Assembly: GCA_003550325.1 (NCBI GenBank)
Contig: QKWP01000200.1
Span: 374,585 to 438,584 of the forward strand
From: Gigaspora rosea
Lineage: Eukaryota > Glomeromycota > Glomeromycetes > Diversisporales > Gigasporaceae
DNA length: 64,000 nucleotides
Reading direction: 5' to 3'
Below are positions 46,061-57,705 of the stretch, one piece after another. The position numbers and the translations under genes are program-made. The notes under the pieces were generated by a model, which had not been told where the DNA came from, searched no databases, and saw only the letters and a program-made list of their open reading frames with translations. Numbering within the stretch: the first letter of the stretch is position 1; each line of letters opens with the position of its first letter.

Positions 46061-49000
46061 CTACCAAGCAAGTTTATAAAAGCAAGGAGGGGAACGACGA
46101 CGAACGAAAAATTTCCTAATTTCATCAACAATTATAATAGTAACTGCAAAAACAAGAGGGAAGAACCAAAATTCCACAGGAATAGGACGAGTATTTAAAG
46201 ATTCATTAATTTCGGGTGTATATATTATAAAACAAGCAAGAAGAATAGAACCAACTTGTGCTGCGAAAATATAATAATTTTTTGATCGTTGTTTAATTGG
46301 TAAATGTTGGAATAATGATAAATATCTTGTACGAGTTGCGAAAACATTTCCACAAGCTTGCATAACAACTAAACTAACAAATAATACACATTGTCCTGTA
46401 TACATAAATTCATTTAATTGATCTTGTGTATAATTTTTATATCCATCAGTCCATTTATCATAAGCTAATAATAAATCAGATGCTGAAAATCCACCATATT
46501 GCTGCATGTAACGGAAATACATAACATGTGAAAAGAATGCTTCAATCATTCCTAGGAAAAGGTAAGCATGAACAAGTAACTTCCAGTCAACGAGAGTTGA
46601 TTTTTTTGGATTACGAGGTGGACGTGTAAGTACATCTTTTTCAGCTTTTTCATACATAAGAGCGATAGAAGGAAGCATATCAGTCAACACACAAATAGAA
46701 ATCATTAAAAATGTTGATAAGGGTAATGGAACTCCTAAAAATACGTTAACAAGTACAGGAATCAATTCGGACCATGAACCAGCAGGTAATAAATATAGAA
46801 TAACTTTCTTCAAATTATCAAAGACAAGACGACCACTTTCTAGGGCAACCACTACTGATGAAAAGTTATTATCCAAAAGTACCATATCTGCAGCTTCTAT
46901 TGCTACTTCACTTCCACCTCCCATAGCAATTCCAATATTAGCAGCTTTCAATGCAGGTGCATCATTAACACCATCTCCAGTTACGCCAACGATTGAATCT
47001 CTATTTTGAAATTCTTGAACTATACGTAATTTTTGTTCGGGAGTTGTACGAGCAAATACAATTTCATCATAAGTGATAACGACATCCCACTGTTTGTCAG
47101 ACAAGGTTGCTACATCAGTTCCGGTCAATAAAAGAGATTTTGCTTTTTTTGGATTTTCAGGCGTAGTAGATATTTGATGTTCAACGATTTCTAATTTATC
47201 AGTTAATTGTTCGATATCATTAATTGTATGTATGGTATTATCTGAATCTGTAAAAATTCCAACTTGTTTAGCAATAGAAGCGGCTGTTAAGGAGTAATCC
47301 CCGGTAACCATAAAAATTCTAATACCAGCACCACGACAAGTTCTTATAACTTCAAGAATTTCAGGTCGCGGTGGATCAAGAATACCCATAAGTCCAATTA
47401 CGGTTAAATTATAAGAAAGTTGACCAAGTGCTTCCAAGTCACTAGTATCTGAAGGAATTTCACTTTCATTTGTAATAACACGACGACAGAGTAAGATGAC
47501 ACGTGTACCAGTACCACTCCATTCAGTTTGTTTATCTATTAAAGATTGTCGTGCTCTATCATCAAGTGGTCTTTCAGTACCATCAGGATCGAGAATACGT
47601 GTACAATTGCCGAGCAAAACATCAGGAGCACCTTTAACTAGCACGATATGTCGATTAGTATTATATACATTAATATTGTCTTTAGGTTTCATTACACGTA
47701 ACATCCATTTATTTTTTGAATTAAATGGTATCTCGGCAATTTTAATATATTTATCAACTTCTGAATCATCAATAGCATATTTGGTAACAAAACGGAGGAC
47801 AGCTGAATCAGTACCATCACCCAAAATAATTCTTTCATCAATTGATAAATCAGCAGTTTTAGGATCAAAAGAAGCAGCATTACAAAGACGACCTACAGAA
47901 ACTAATTGACAAAATCCTAAAGATTCAGAATTTTTAGCTTGAAGAGATTTTTCTTGATCATAAGATTCATTACCGATATGAACTTTATCTACAAACATTC
48001 TATTTTGAGTTAATGTACCAGTCTTATCACTTGCAATTACATTTACACAACCTAAAGTTTCAACTACGGTTAAATTCTTTACTAAAACTTTTTGTTTCGC
48101 CATTTTTCTAGCAACCAAAGTGAGAGTTAAAGTTACAGCGATTGGAAGACCTTCAGGTACATAAGCCACAAGTACACCAATCGCATTTATAAGAGCACCA
48201 GATAAATTAATAAAATTAGGATAAGAAACTCTTAACCAAGTAGCCCAAATAATAAGAGTTATTGCAGATGTAGTAATAGCCAAACAAGTAATGATTATAA
48301 CGAATTTAGTAATCTCTTTTTGTAAAATAGAACTTTCTTGTTGAGTGTTTGAAGATAATTTAGCAATCTTTCCCATAACAGTACGATCACCAGTAGCTAC
48401 AACTATACCTAAACCTTCACCATTAGTTATAAGAGTACCCATAAGACCAATATTACGAGATTCAAGATAAATATCATCAGTCATATCAACACTAGCACTA
48501 ACAGGTTTATTTTCACCAGTTAAAACAGATTTATCAAATTTAAGATCAACTTGATGTATTATACGAACATCAGCAGGTACTTTAGTACCAAGTTTTAAAA
48601 CAATTAAATCACCAATAACTAAACTATAAAGAGGAACATTTTGAGTTTTACCATCACGTATAACAGTAGCAGTAGATGGTAACATACTATTAATTGATTT
48701 CATAACAGCACTTGAAGACCAATCTTGATAACCATTAAAAATAGCTTGAAGGAATATAACGATTAAGAGAAGTATAGCAAGGCCCATATTAGTTTTATCA
48801 GGAGGATTTCCAAGAGGTTCCCAAGCAATAAAACAAATTAAGGAAGCAAACCATAATAAAGGACAAAAACCACCAAAAATATAACCAAAAATTTTTTTAA
48901 ATAATTTTGAATCAGGAGGACTTATAATATTCTTTCCATTACGTTGTAATCTTTGAGTAGCGATTGTAGAAGTAAGACCCGAAGATGTATCAATATTAAA

Positions 49001-49243
49001 ACGTAAACCAAGTTCATGAAGAGATAATTTATGAAAATCGATTTCAAGTTCTTTTTTTATATTTGGATCTTTTTCTTTATCTTCTAAAGTTTTAGTACGA
49101 GATTCTTCAAGTTTAATTGAAAGAGTTCTATATTCAATACTAAGTTGAGATTTTCTTCTTTCTAAGGGAAAAGGTTTATTTCTAGAAGTAGTAGCATTTT
49201 CAGTATCATCTTTTGTAATTATAAAGTCCAATTTCTTTTCCAT
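46061..49243 (-). CDS. Type IIC P-type cation ATPase (Na,K-ATPase alpha-like), copy B
   Basis: Full-length intronless paralogue of the gene at 13736-16906, differing at scattered positions and by a five-residue gain near the N-terminus (LSIEY region). I start it at MEKKLDF (49243), conserved with copy A; an upstream in-frame ATG at 49294 adds 17 poorly conserved residues. All P-type motifs are intact: TGEN actuator loop, VPEGLP in M4, DKTGT, KGAPD, TGDGVNDAP. The M6 segment reads SICVLTDM where copy A has CICVLTDM, and M8 reads MQACGN where copy A has MQSCGN. Both copies look under purifying selection because frames are clean in an otherwise decayed neighbourhood. Probably a plasma-membrane pump for monovalent cations. 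Confidence 0.93.
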   Translation of the reverse strand: MEKKLDFIITKDDTENATTSRNKPFPLERRKSQLSIEYRTLSIKLEESRTKTLEDKEKDPNIKKELEIDFHKLSLHELGLRFNIDTSSGLTSTIATQRLQRNGKNIISPPDSKLFKKIFGYIFGGFCPLLWFASLICFIAWEPLGNPPDKTNMGLAILLLIVIFLQAIFNGYQDWSSSAVMKSINSMLPSTATVIRDGKTQNVPLYSLVIGDLIVLKLGTKVPADVRIIHQVDLKFDKSVLTGENKPVSASVDMTDDIYLESRNIGLMGTLITNGEGLGIVVATGDRTVMGKIAKLSSNTQQESSILQKEITKFVIIITCLAITTSAITLIIWATWLRVSYPNFINLSGALINAIGVLVAYVPEGLPIAVTLTLTLVARKMAKQKVLVKNLTVVETLGCVNVIASDKTGTLTQNRMFVDKVHIGNESYDQEKSLQAKNSESLGFCQLVSVGRLCNAASFDPKTADLSIDERIILGDGTDSAVLRFVTKYAIDDSEVDKYIKIAEIPFNSKNKWMLRVMKPKDNINVYNTNRHIVLVKGAPDVLLGNCTRILDPDGTERPLDDRARQSLIDKQTEWSGTGTRVILLCRRVITNESEIPSDTSDLEALGQLSYNLTVIGLMGILDPPRPEILEVIRTCRGAGIRIFMVTGDYSLTAASIAKQVGIFTDSDNTIHTINDIEQLTDKLEIVEHQISTTPENPKKAKSLLLTGTDVATLSDKQWDVVITYDEIVFARTTPEQKLRIVQEFQNRDSIVGVTGDGVNDAPALKAANIGIAMGGGSEVAIEAADMVLLDNNFSSVVVALESGRLVFDNLKKVILYLLPAGSWSELIPVLVNVFLGVPLPLSTFLMISICVLTDMLPSIALMYEKAEKDVLTRPPRNPKKSTLVDWKLLVHAYLFLGMIEAFFSHVMYFRYMQQYGGFSASDLLLAYDKWTDGYKNYTQDQLNEFMYTGQCVLFVSLVVMQACGNVFATRTRYLSLFQHLPIKQRSKNYYIFAAQVGSILLACFIIYTPEINESLNTRPIPVEFWFFPLVFAVTIIIVDEIRKFFVRRRSPPCFYKLAW

Positions 49244-49294
49244 CGGTTTGGTTTTTTTATTTTTTTTTGAGATGATAAGATAAATTTTAATCAA

Positions 49295-50336
49295 TTCATA
49301 CTTACGTGGCCTTAAATAACAAAAATTGAATCATAATAAATTATAAAAAGTAATATCAATTGCGTTATGCAAAACCCTTAATGTTAAAGATTTTAATCTT
49401 GGTATTGTCTTCGGCGCGTACCACATCATAAAAGAAAAGGCTATACGTAGATGCTGTAAGTACCGTAAGTAGTACAGACTAATTTAAGAGAGGTTACATC
49501 AACTGCCGAATTTGTGACCACCAGGCTTTTTTTTTTTTGTATGACTTAAATCATTCATAGTTTGATAATCATATAACCCCTTTTTTCAATTTATACAATT
49601 TTAGGAGCGATTCGTTAATATAAATTTCAGGTATACGGTAATAGGTATACATTAAGTACGTACATATCCGATATCAATTATATCTATCTTCAAATTAAAA
49701 CCATATATGAAATTGATAATGAGGTGATTTGTTAACCAGTATTTATATTATTATCATGACTTTTTTTATTCACAATAATTTATTAATAATCATAACGAAA
49801 AAAGCTTTTTTTTTTTTTTTTTTTTTTAGAAAACATTATTGGATTTTCTTTTAGGTACAATTTTAATCTGATTTATTATTGTACAATTTTTTTTTTTTAT
49901 TCACTAAATTAGAAAATAAAAATTTTTTCCTCATAACTCATGATTAAAGTGATTATCTGTTGGGGATTCACAAATCCGTTCATCAAAAAAAGGTAGCAGT
50001 GGATTTAGAAAATATCAAATATGATTTTTGGTTATACCAAATTCTTGCAGAATATTGGTTCCTTTTAACAAGATTAAAAGTAATTATCTGCTATATATTT
50101 ATAATTCATATATTTAGTATTTACTATTGTATATTGGCGTTATCTTTTGTTTATTATATACTGTACTAAATTTTTTTATTAAAACAAAAGTTCATCAAAC
50201 CTTTATTGATTATGATAATTTAAATTGGATCAATAGTTTATTATTATACGTTTGGAAAAGCCGGTAAATTAATTTTGTATATTAAAAAATTTTTTTCGAT
50301 TAAATTAATTAAATGTATACAGTACATAATTAATAA
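49295..50336. other. 5' flank of ATPase copy B
   Basis: Non-coding and collinear with 16955-18000. Long T-runs at about 49806-49827 and 49886-49900. No gene. Confidence 0.5.
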
Positions 50337-51271
50337 ATGATTATGAATATATTCAAAGATTTGTCATTAGCAATTCCGATTTCAAATTCTTTAACATTTA
50401 TCTTTACGGAAAAGGCTGGAACAAAAGGTATTATCTTTTAATTATAATTACTTATATCCACCAATTATTTTTTGTTAAAATTTATTACAAAGCAAGTTTT
50501 TGCAAAAACAGTCTTTTAAACTTGCTTTAAATCCATAATTAAGAGCATAGAATATTTTAATATCTACATGTTTGATTATTGGCTGAAAGTAAACTTAAAA
50601 GACTTTTTTTCCTGAAAAATTGCTTCTGAATTTACCCTTACTCATTATTCAACCAATGGCTCAATGACAAATCAATCCTTCGCTACCCGAAAATACCCAA
50701 ACACTTCAACAACTAGTGATAGTGTTTTCTTTTACGGCTTAGTGTACCTATTTTTTTTTTTTTTTTTTACTATTTATTGCCTATTTATCTCATATAGAGG
50801 CCAAAAAAAATATCTTTATTGAATGTTTCATTTGTTATTCTTCATTACTTAGAAAAAAGTCACTAAAAATTAAATCAGTGGATATGTTTATATTTCAATA
50901 ATTAAAATTTGATTTATTAATAAAATTAGAAACATGGATTAGAATGATTTTTTAATAATTGGGGTTGGATTATGCATTAGAAGTAAAGTTTAAAAAATTT
51001 GATACTATGATAAATAAAATACTAAAATATAGTATTAACTATTCATTTTAAAAAAATACGGTTAAGAATATTAAAAACTTTGAAAAAATTGTTTTGCAAG
51101 TTCTGTTAATTTTTGCCAATTTCTGTTAATTTTAGCCAATTTCTGTTAATTTTTGCCAATTTTGACCAGATTTATAAATAACAGCCACCTGTTCATAAGC
51201 TAGTATTATAAGTTATGGATGATGTCAAATTGTTAATTTTGTACATCGTATTACCAAGGATCTATAATTAA
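50337..51271 (+). CDS. Proposed two-exon small membrane protein, copy B
   Basis: Exon 1 is 50337-50427, the intron 50428-51212 (GTATTA donor, AG acceptor) and exon 2 51213-51271. The product is 49 residues beginning MIMNIFKDLSLA and ending KLLILYIVLPRIYN. Compared with copy A, exon 1 has in-frame length differences in its hydrophobic part, while the intron phase, the 59-nt exon 2 and the C-terminal 17 residues are conserved with mostly conservative changes. The intron here is about 440 bp longer because of an insertion. Function unknown. Confidence 0.38.
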
Positions 51272-52904
51272 TAAAGAAATTGATGAAATTGATAATAAAT
51301 GATCTGTATTATGATACGATTGCGCATTGACATTTCTTGGCAAAAGGGTAACATGTTTGCCGGATGTGAAACTATGTCGATTAGCATGCAAATAATGTAA
51401 CACATCTAAATAATTTATTACCGTATAATGTTCAGGGGTGAAGGTTAGAAATAACGCCCATGTCAACTATTTCGAGATTTTATGATACATAAACCATATG
51501 AAAAATTGGCTAAATCATAATAAATAATTCACAACTTATTATCTAAAATCAGATCTTTTTATTTGAAACTTTGAAGAGAAACTCCTCTTCTAATATGTAA
51601 GCTCTTTGTGTATTATTAATAATATGTAATTGTATGGCTTTACTTTTTATTCATATAAAAAATAATAATAATAAAAAAAAAAAAAAAAAAATCAAACTAA
51701 TCAAAATATGTATGTATCAATAAACAACGATTAAACAAAGATAAGAATGCACTTTATTTGGCCAAGAAATTTTTGACCAATCACAATTTGTTTATCATTG
51801 ACATTTTGTTGATTATTACTTCATGCATGTTGTTGCATATTCTAAAAAAACTTTGAGTCACTAATTAACAATAGCAGATATTGTATTACATGCTAGACCT
51901 TATCTTTCAAATAGCATTAAAATAGCATATGTGCTGAACGGATGTACAAATAGAATTTTCAGATCAAATTTTGTGTGTTATCCGTATGTTTCAAAATTTC
52001 AAAATTGAAATTAATCATCATGCGTAAGCGGAAGGCTTGATTAATTTCCTGATTTATCTATTGATAAAAAATACTTTTAAGGTTTTAATAGCAGTCACGT
52101 TTAAATCGAATTTCTATAACAGATAATAATATGTATAATATCAGTTACACGATAATATGCACCTACTAGTAATGATATCAATACCTCTTTTGGTTCTATT
52201 CGGAAATGAATTTTGCGTAATTTTGTAATTGCATATTTCTACGTACGTATGTGATTGAATCTTCTAACACTTCTCAATGGAAAGAATTTTTTTTATATTT
52301 TAACATAAAATTAAATTAAATTTAATGCACAACAATACATGTCGGTCATTTTGTACATATTATTATATAATTCTAGCTTTACATGACAATGATAAATTAC
52401 GCAGATATTGTATGACGATAGCTAACCCAAAAGATAAATTTGCCTTTTAGTACTGCAGTAAATCTATGTGACAAACGGGATCTGTTCCAAATTAGGCGAC
52501 AAAATGGAGAGTGATATGACTAGTGTTAAAGTGACTGCAAGTTAAACATATGTTGAATATAAGTTAAATGCAAAACTTTAAATCATGCCATTCCACGTCT
52601 TTTTTTTTTATTTCCTTAAATATTAAAGTAGATCTCTAATAAAGATTGAAATACTAATGAGATTTAAGGGAGTAACTAGTTTTTTTATATCTTGATTTTC
52701 ATTCTGCTTCAACACTTCATTTTGCAAAAGGATAGTTGTCGGCTCGAGATCGTGTGAGCTGTATAATTACGGCAGAATTACGTACGAATTATATTTATGG
52801 ACTGTATGTACATACTTATGTAACTTTTAACTTCAATAAGATCTACTCTTATTATTCTTACGCAAAAACATGGTCACTGAATGTTCAAAATTTAACTAAT
52901 GTTA

Positions 52905-53135
52905 GGCGAGACCAACTGGATTCAGTGTTTGACATTACCTCCTCTCCCCTCCAGAAGGGGGGGGGGGGGTTCATATAGTAAAATTTTTAAAAATTTTTTT
53001 CCGAATTGTTTCGTATAAAATTTTCTGAAATATCCCTAACCCTATGTATATTTATCTAAATTTTTTTTTACTATGAGGGAGAGGGTGATGCTGAGAAGGG
53101 GGTAATATAAAACACAGAATCCAGTTGGTCTCACC
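52905..53135. mobile_element. PIF/Harbinger-type MITE with TTA TSD; empty site in copy A
   Basis: TTA at 52902-52904 and 53136-53138. The left end is GGCGAGACCAACTGGATTCA and the right end on the minus strand is GGTGAGACCAACTGGATTCT. Copy A has a single TTA at 26615-26617. 231 bp, with a run of about 13 G at 52956-52968. TTA target and GG-starting ends match the PIF/Harbinger signature. Confidence 0.9.
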
Positions 53136-53138
53136 TTA

Positions 53139-54300
53139 ATGCTTGATGTATTCATTATAACACTTTCTAGCACTTTCATTAATAGTAGCATAGATCAACT
53201 TGACTATAACAATAACAGGTTAAGTCCAAAGTTAATATTATAGTAATAGTTGTTTATTAATATTAACTTGGGTCGTAAAGTCAATTACCGGTAACTGATA
53301 ATCAATTGATTAACAGTTTTTGGTTTCAACTTTTAACAAAATTGTTTTTCCCCCTATCTAGTCCATTTATGTATTTAGAATAATTCTACTGTGATTATTC
53401 CCAAATACCATAGATACCTAAGTAAGTCGCTGGGTTATATTTGTATATTGTACAATGATATGTTTTTCTAAAATGTCTAAAATGCACCAAAAAATTTGTA
53501 TTTTTCGGTGGCTTGTTTATTTTACGTTATACAAAATTTTATTTTGGATCTGATTTCATTATGATCTGTTATAATCATTAGGTTTATGGTCAATGAGAAA
53601 TTTGTCAATGAAATGAAATGATGTGGTATTTCAGAGATCATTTAAAAACATGATTTTTGTACATTTAAAAAAAATGGTTCGATGCAAACTGAAACTAGTA
53701 AGGATCTTAATATCAGACACGCACTAATATTATATAATATTCAGAATAAACTATTATTGATTGAGAATAGATGTTCTGAATGAGAATCACTAGTTGTTTT
53801 TTAAAAAGCAAAAATTTTTTTTGTTGTTACAGTGTAAGTTGCACCACTAAATCGCAAGGGCATTTATTGCATTTAGGTGCATTATAGGTAAATTTGTTAA
53901 GATTAGATTTCACAATTATTGAAAAATTAGGATTGTTGGGTTAAATTTCTTGCCGGAGTTTGTGAAAATCTGGAATGTAATAATTATAACACCAATGAAT
54001 ATAAATTCTCGATTTTCGGTTGCATGTATTTCGCTTGACAACCTGATTCTATAATTATATCAAGGGTAATTGGTTTAATTTATTATAATCAACCGTGTGA
54101 AAATAGAGCAACATAATCATGCCACAAAAAATTTGCAATTAACCTAAATGTTTACATTAATATTATCAGTAATAATATCTGATATTAATATAATAGCAAA
54201 TAAGAATATACTAAAATTTCGTTCTGAAAGTGTACCCTCAATAGGATTCGTTAATGATTGACATGTTGCTCAATTATATAGAACTAAGTTGGATCTGTAA
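53139..54300. other. Non-coding, shared with copy A
   Basis: Collinear with about 26618-27900. No gene in either copy. Confidence 0.5.
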
Positions 54301-54525
54301 CCTTTTTGGCCAATTCTAAAAGTTTCGAGGTTCAGATTATAGGTTCCAAAACCTTACCCGAAACCCCGAAACCTAAAAACCCTATCTGAAAACTACTCGA
54401 AACTCTGTTAACTCTATTGGAAACCCAAAAAACCCTATCTGAAACCTTTTCAAACCCCTAAATTTTAAATTTTTAATATTGTGTAGTATACATAACTGAT
54501 AATTCAGTAATTTAATTTTTAAATA

Positions 54526-55034
54526 TAGAGATTAAACCCGGATAAGGCTTACCCGGGTAACCCATTATAAGCATCCCGAAATATACATCACGTGAGAATC
54601 ATGCCAATATCAATGATGGATATCATAAGAAATTTATGTCTAGCAAATTTTTTATTCTAATATACCGCTTATTAATCTCCCTAATAATACTTTACGGATT
54701 GCAATGGGCATAGTTGGTGCTACAAAGTAGTCAGTCGAAAATTGAAGAATTATTCTAAAAAAAATTATTATTTTTTTTTTTTTGAAAATATAGTTCTCTG
54801 GTTTGGATGATCGTTATTTCGTTGTCTCTATATTTGCTTATACCAATTCTGGTTTAAATTTTGTCTGTAGCAATGTGAAGGGCTACTTCTAATACAATCA
54901 TAAACGGGTTAACCGGGTTAACCGGGTCAACCGGTCAACCGGATCATTTAATATTAACCGGGTCGTTACCCGGGTAAGAGTTTAATAAACGGGCGGGTAA
55001 CCCGGAATTAAATTTATACCGGGACTAATCTCTA
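54526..55034. mobile_element. TIR element rich in CCCGGGTAA words
   Basis: The left end is TAGAGATTAAACCCGGATAA and the right end on the minus strand is TAGAGATTAGTCCCGGTATAA-like, each beside TA. Both subterminal regions repeat AACCGGGTTAACC and ACCCGGGTAA. No ORF. Likely Tc1/mariner-like by the TA flanks, but a 2-bp match is weak evidence. Confidence 0.6.
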
Positions 55035-55211
55035 TAAAATACACAATTTATAATGATGCTATTAACCAATCATTTGGTTTGTTTTAATTTCACGTTAATC
55101 AAAACAAAACAAACAGTGGCTGGGTTGGAAATTTGGCCAGGGTAATAGCTAAAAGACTCCATAAACCAAAATTTCGCAAGGAATTATTTTTTATTTTGAT
55201 ATGATAAAAAA

Positions 55212-55512
55212 GGGGTCGTCTAAAGCCATGTACCCACATGACATTTTTGTGTAAATTAACCAACCGGAGTCGTGAAATTTTGTTTACACGGATCAGTCCG
55301 AAGAAGAAAAAAAGACAAAAAAAAACGCAAAAACATAAAAACGGCAGCCCAAACCTGTCTTGAGTCATTAATAAAAAATTACGGGAAGGTAATTTTACCC
55401 ATATCTGTTCTAAACCTAACCCGACCCTAATGCTAAACAGGTTCTAACCCTAACCCTAATTTTAACTAAAATTTCAAAAAATCACGTGGATACATGGATC
55501 TAGCCATCCCTT
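55212..55512. mobile_element. Probable MITE with imperfect inverted ends
   Basis: Left GGGGTCGTCTAAAGCCATGT and minus-strand right AAGGGATGGCTAGATCCATGT-like ends share CCATGTAYCCACRTGA. The interior holds CCTAACCCTAA-type words. TSD unclear. Confidence 0.45.
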
Positions 55513-55743
55513 AAAAAAGTGATTGGTCAAAGGTTTTGGATTATAGTTTCGATTTTTTTTTCAAAAATTTGAAAAGGTCTCGGATTTAAATGTTTTGTTT
55601 CGAGTTCTATTCTGGTATAGAAGCGAAAGAAAGTTTGGGATGTGCTTCGAAATTTCACGTGACGATACGATTGGGTATTCCATGACATTGTAAGAATGAA
55701 GGAATTTCATATCCAATTTCACAATACAGTTTTAACTAAAATT

Positions 55744-56055
55744 TTAATTATTAACAATTAATACAAGATTAATACAAGATTTAAATAAAGTATCAGTGAT
55801 TACCTCCTCAGCGAATTCTTGAGTTTGACTATTCGAATTTTTGATTATTTTAAGAGCAAGACTAAATGAATATTGCTCTCCTTTTCTATTCAATATCCAA
55901 TTAGATTTGTATACTGTCGCAAATCCACCTTGTCCAATCTCTTCAATATTTCTAAATTCGCTATAGGGAATCCATGATAATCGATATCTTTCGTCATTTA
56001 ATATTTGTTTTATATCATCATTGATATGGAAGTTCTCATATGATGATTTAATCAC
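55744..56055 (-). pseudogene. Truncated protein kinase N-lobe
   Basis: The frame opens just after an acceptor-like TTTTTTTATAG and reads IPYSEFRNIEEIGQGGFATVY, the glycine-rich loop of a protein kinase, then a VAIK-type lysine in ALKIIK. It stops soon after the start of the C-helix, so the catalytic loop and DFG are absent. Such kinases are a large family in Glomeromycotina and often carry Sel1 repeats. It lies 170 nt downstream of the Sel1 gene on the same strand, but simple splicing of the two runs into a stop, so I treat it as a remnant. Confidence 0.65.
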
Positions 56056-56225
56056 TTCTATAAAAAAAGATTTTATAAAAATATTGAGAGAATTGCAATT
56101 TAAGGATATAAAAAACAGTAAACCTCATAATAATATTAAAGATACCTGAAAATAAATCCGGGTTCCTATTTCATATTATAATACTATTAATAGTTTAAAA
56201 AGAAAAACGAAAGTTAAAAAAAAAT

Positions 56226-56663
56226 TTACGCATACTTTCGATACCAATGATTTGCTCGTTGTAAATCTCTATGTGTTCCAATTCCATTTCGATAACAGTC
56301 TCCGACTTTAAATGCACCGCTAAGATGTCCCATTTTTGCTGATTTCATGAAATATTCTAATGCCTTTTTTTCGTCTTTTTTAGTTCCAATTCCTTTTAAA
56401 TAACAAAAAGCGATATTATGTGCTCCTTTAGCATTACGCTTCTCAGTTAATAATTTCATATAACATTCGAATGCTTTGTCATAATTTTCTTCAACTCCAA
56501 TTCCCTTTTGATAACAACGACCAAGATGAAATATTCCGTCAGCATCATCCTTTTCAGCTGATTTTTGATAATATTCAAAAGCTTTACATTCATCTTTCTT
56601 GATGTCGATACCATTCTCATATTTCCATCCTAGCTCGTAAAGTTCTTTCCCAGTTTGACTCAT
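56226..56663 (-). CDS. Sel1-repeat protein (four repeats)
   Basis: 145 residues made almost only of Sel1-like repeats, a TPR-like alpha/alpha repeat used as a protein-binding scaffold. Repeat starts are about residues 4, 43, 79 and 115, each with the LG..Y..G.G...D..KA..YY.KSA pattern. No signal peptide or membrane segment. The ORF may continue past a GTAAAT donor-like site at its last codon into downstream exons, which would make this the 5' exon of a longer gene rather than a complete protein. Confidence 0.7.
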   Translation of the reverse strand: MSQTGKELYELGWKYENGIDIKKDECKAFEYYQKSAEKDDADGIFHLGRCYQKGIGVEENYDKAFECYMKLLTEKRNAKGAHNIAFCYLKGIGTKKDEKKALEYFMKSAKMGHLSGAFKVGDCYRNGIGTHRDLQRANHWYRKYA

Positions 56664-56934
56664 GTTTACGTATAAATCAAAAAAAGAAATTCATCATTAA
56701 ATACTGTAACATTTATACTAGATTTGCTTGTGAAACCTGATGACTATATAAAATTTGTAGTTTCATGCCAGGAACGTAGTACGAAGTACGAAGGTGCTAT
56801 TATATGTATTAAGTATCGTATGATACGATATGATTATCAGCTGATCGATGGTACGTACGTACACGTACATACGACTACGGTTGACTACGGCCATAAACGT
56901 TACACAAATGGTAATTAATTTTTAAGGGTACTGG

Positions 56935-57594
56935 TGTTACGGAAAATTCGAGCAAATTCTCCATTGTCATTTTAATTTTTCTTGTGTATGTTCGAATAAT
57001 TGTATGGTTTTTCCTTTTTGCTTAGTAGATTTGAAGGTTTCAAACCATCGATTTTGGTCTCAAACCCACCGTAGTGGTTTGAAACTAACCAGAGTGGTCC
57101 GAAACCAGCCAGAGTGGTCTAAAACCACTGATGTTGGCCCGAAACCTAAGATGTTTGGTTTCGAACTCATAGATTTTAAAAGTTATAAATACAACCGTTG
57201 AAATTAATAAAGAAGGACATTCCTTCCCGTTTTTATCCTTGTACATCTATATATATCCATCGATACTTAGATCATCCTTGTATCATTCGCCTTAAACAAT
57301 TATTAATAAATAATAAAATATAAGTTTACTTCGTTAAACCCTGATTGCTAAATATAGTTAGTGTGACCCGAACCTTTATTGTTTATAATAATATCAAGTA
57401 TAATCGATCTAGGTCGATCACCCTTAAATATTGATACGCATATACCATTGTTCGTTCAATCTAGATATATATATCTTCAAATACATAATATTACATTCCT
57501 TCGCGTATTTTTCTCACCTAATAAACTTTATTTATGCTTACAACCCTGAGCTAATTCGACCTTACATTAGCAAGTCTCTCCCACGGTTGTAACA
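56935..57594 (+). repeat. 5' LTR of Ty3/gypsy element
   Basis: It begins TGTTACGG and ends TTGTAACA, the usual TG...CA inverted ends, and is followed at once by a primer-binding-site-like sequence. About 57040-57170 holds tandem ~23-bp units (GAAACYARCCAGAGTGGTC) in the U3 region. A TATAAATA box is at 57184-57191 and AATAAA at 57206-57211. No 3' LTR partner is seen. Confidence 0.75.
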
Positions 57595-57616
57595 TTTTGG
57601 TGCCGATTGTGTGGAC
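57595..57616 (+). other. Putative tRNA primer binding site
   Basis: TTTTGGTGCCGATTGTGTGG follows the LTR end directly. The TGGTGCCGA core is a common gypsy primer-binding pattern. The priming tRNA was not determined. Confidence 0.6.
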
Positions 57617-57705
57617 TTTTGATTAAAGAAAGAAAAATAAATCAAGCTTTTAGATAAGAAATAAAAGTCCCTACGAACCTGAACTTATAGCGAACTACCC
57701 TCAAT

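Larger units (their letters stand above)
45141..55690. repeat. Segmental duplication copy B
   Basis: Direct-orientation counterpart of 4424-4580 plus 12805-28210. Copy B has its own insertions: the foldback at 45315, about 440 bp at 50461-50900, the Harbinger-type MITE at 52905 and the block 54300-55590. Confidence 0.85.

Noticed and set aside
55744..56663. Single gene joining Sel1 and kinase parts by one intron
   Set aside because: All simple donor/acceptor pairs that I tried put a stop just after the junction.
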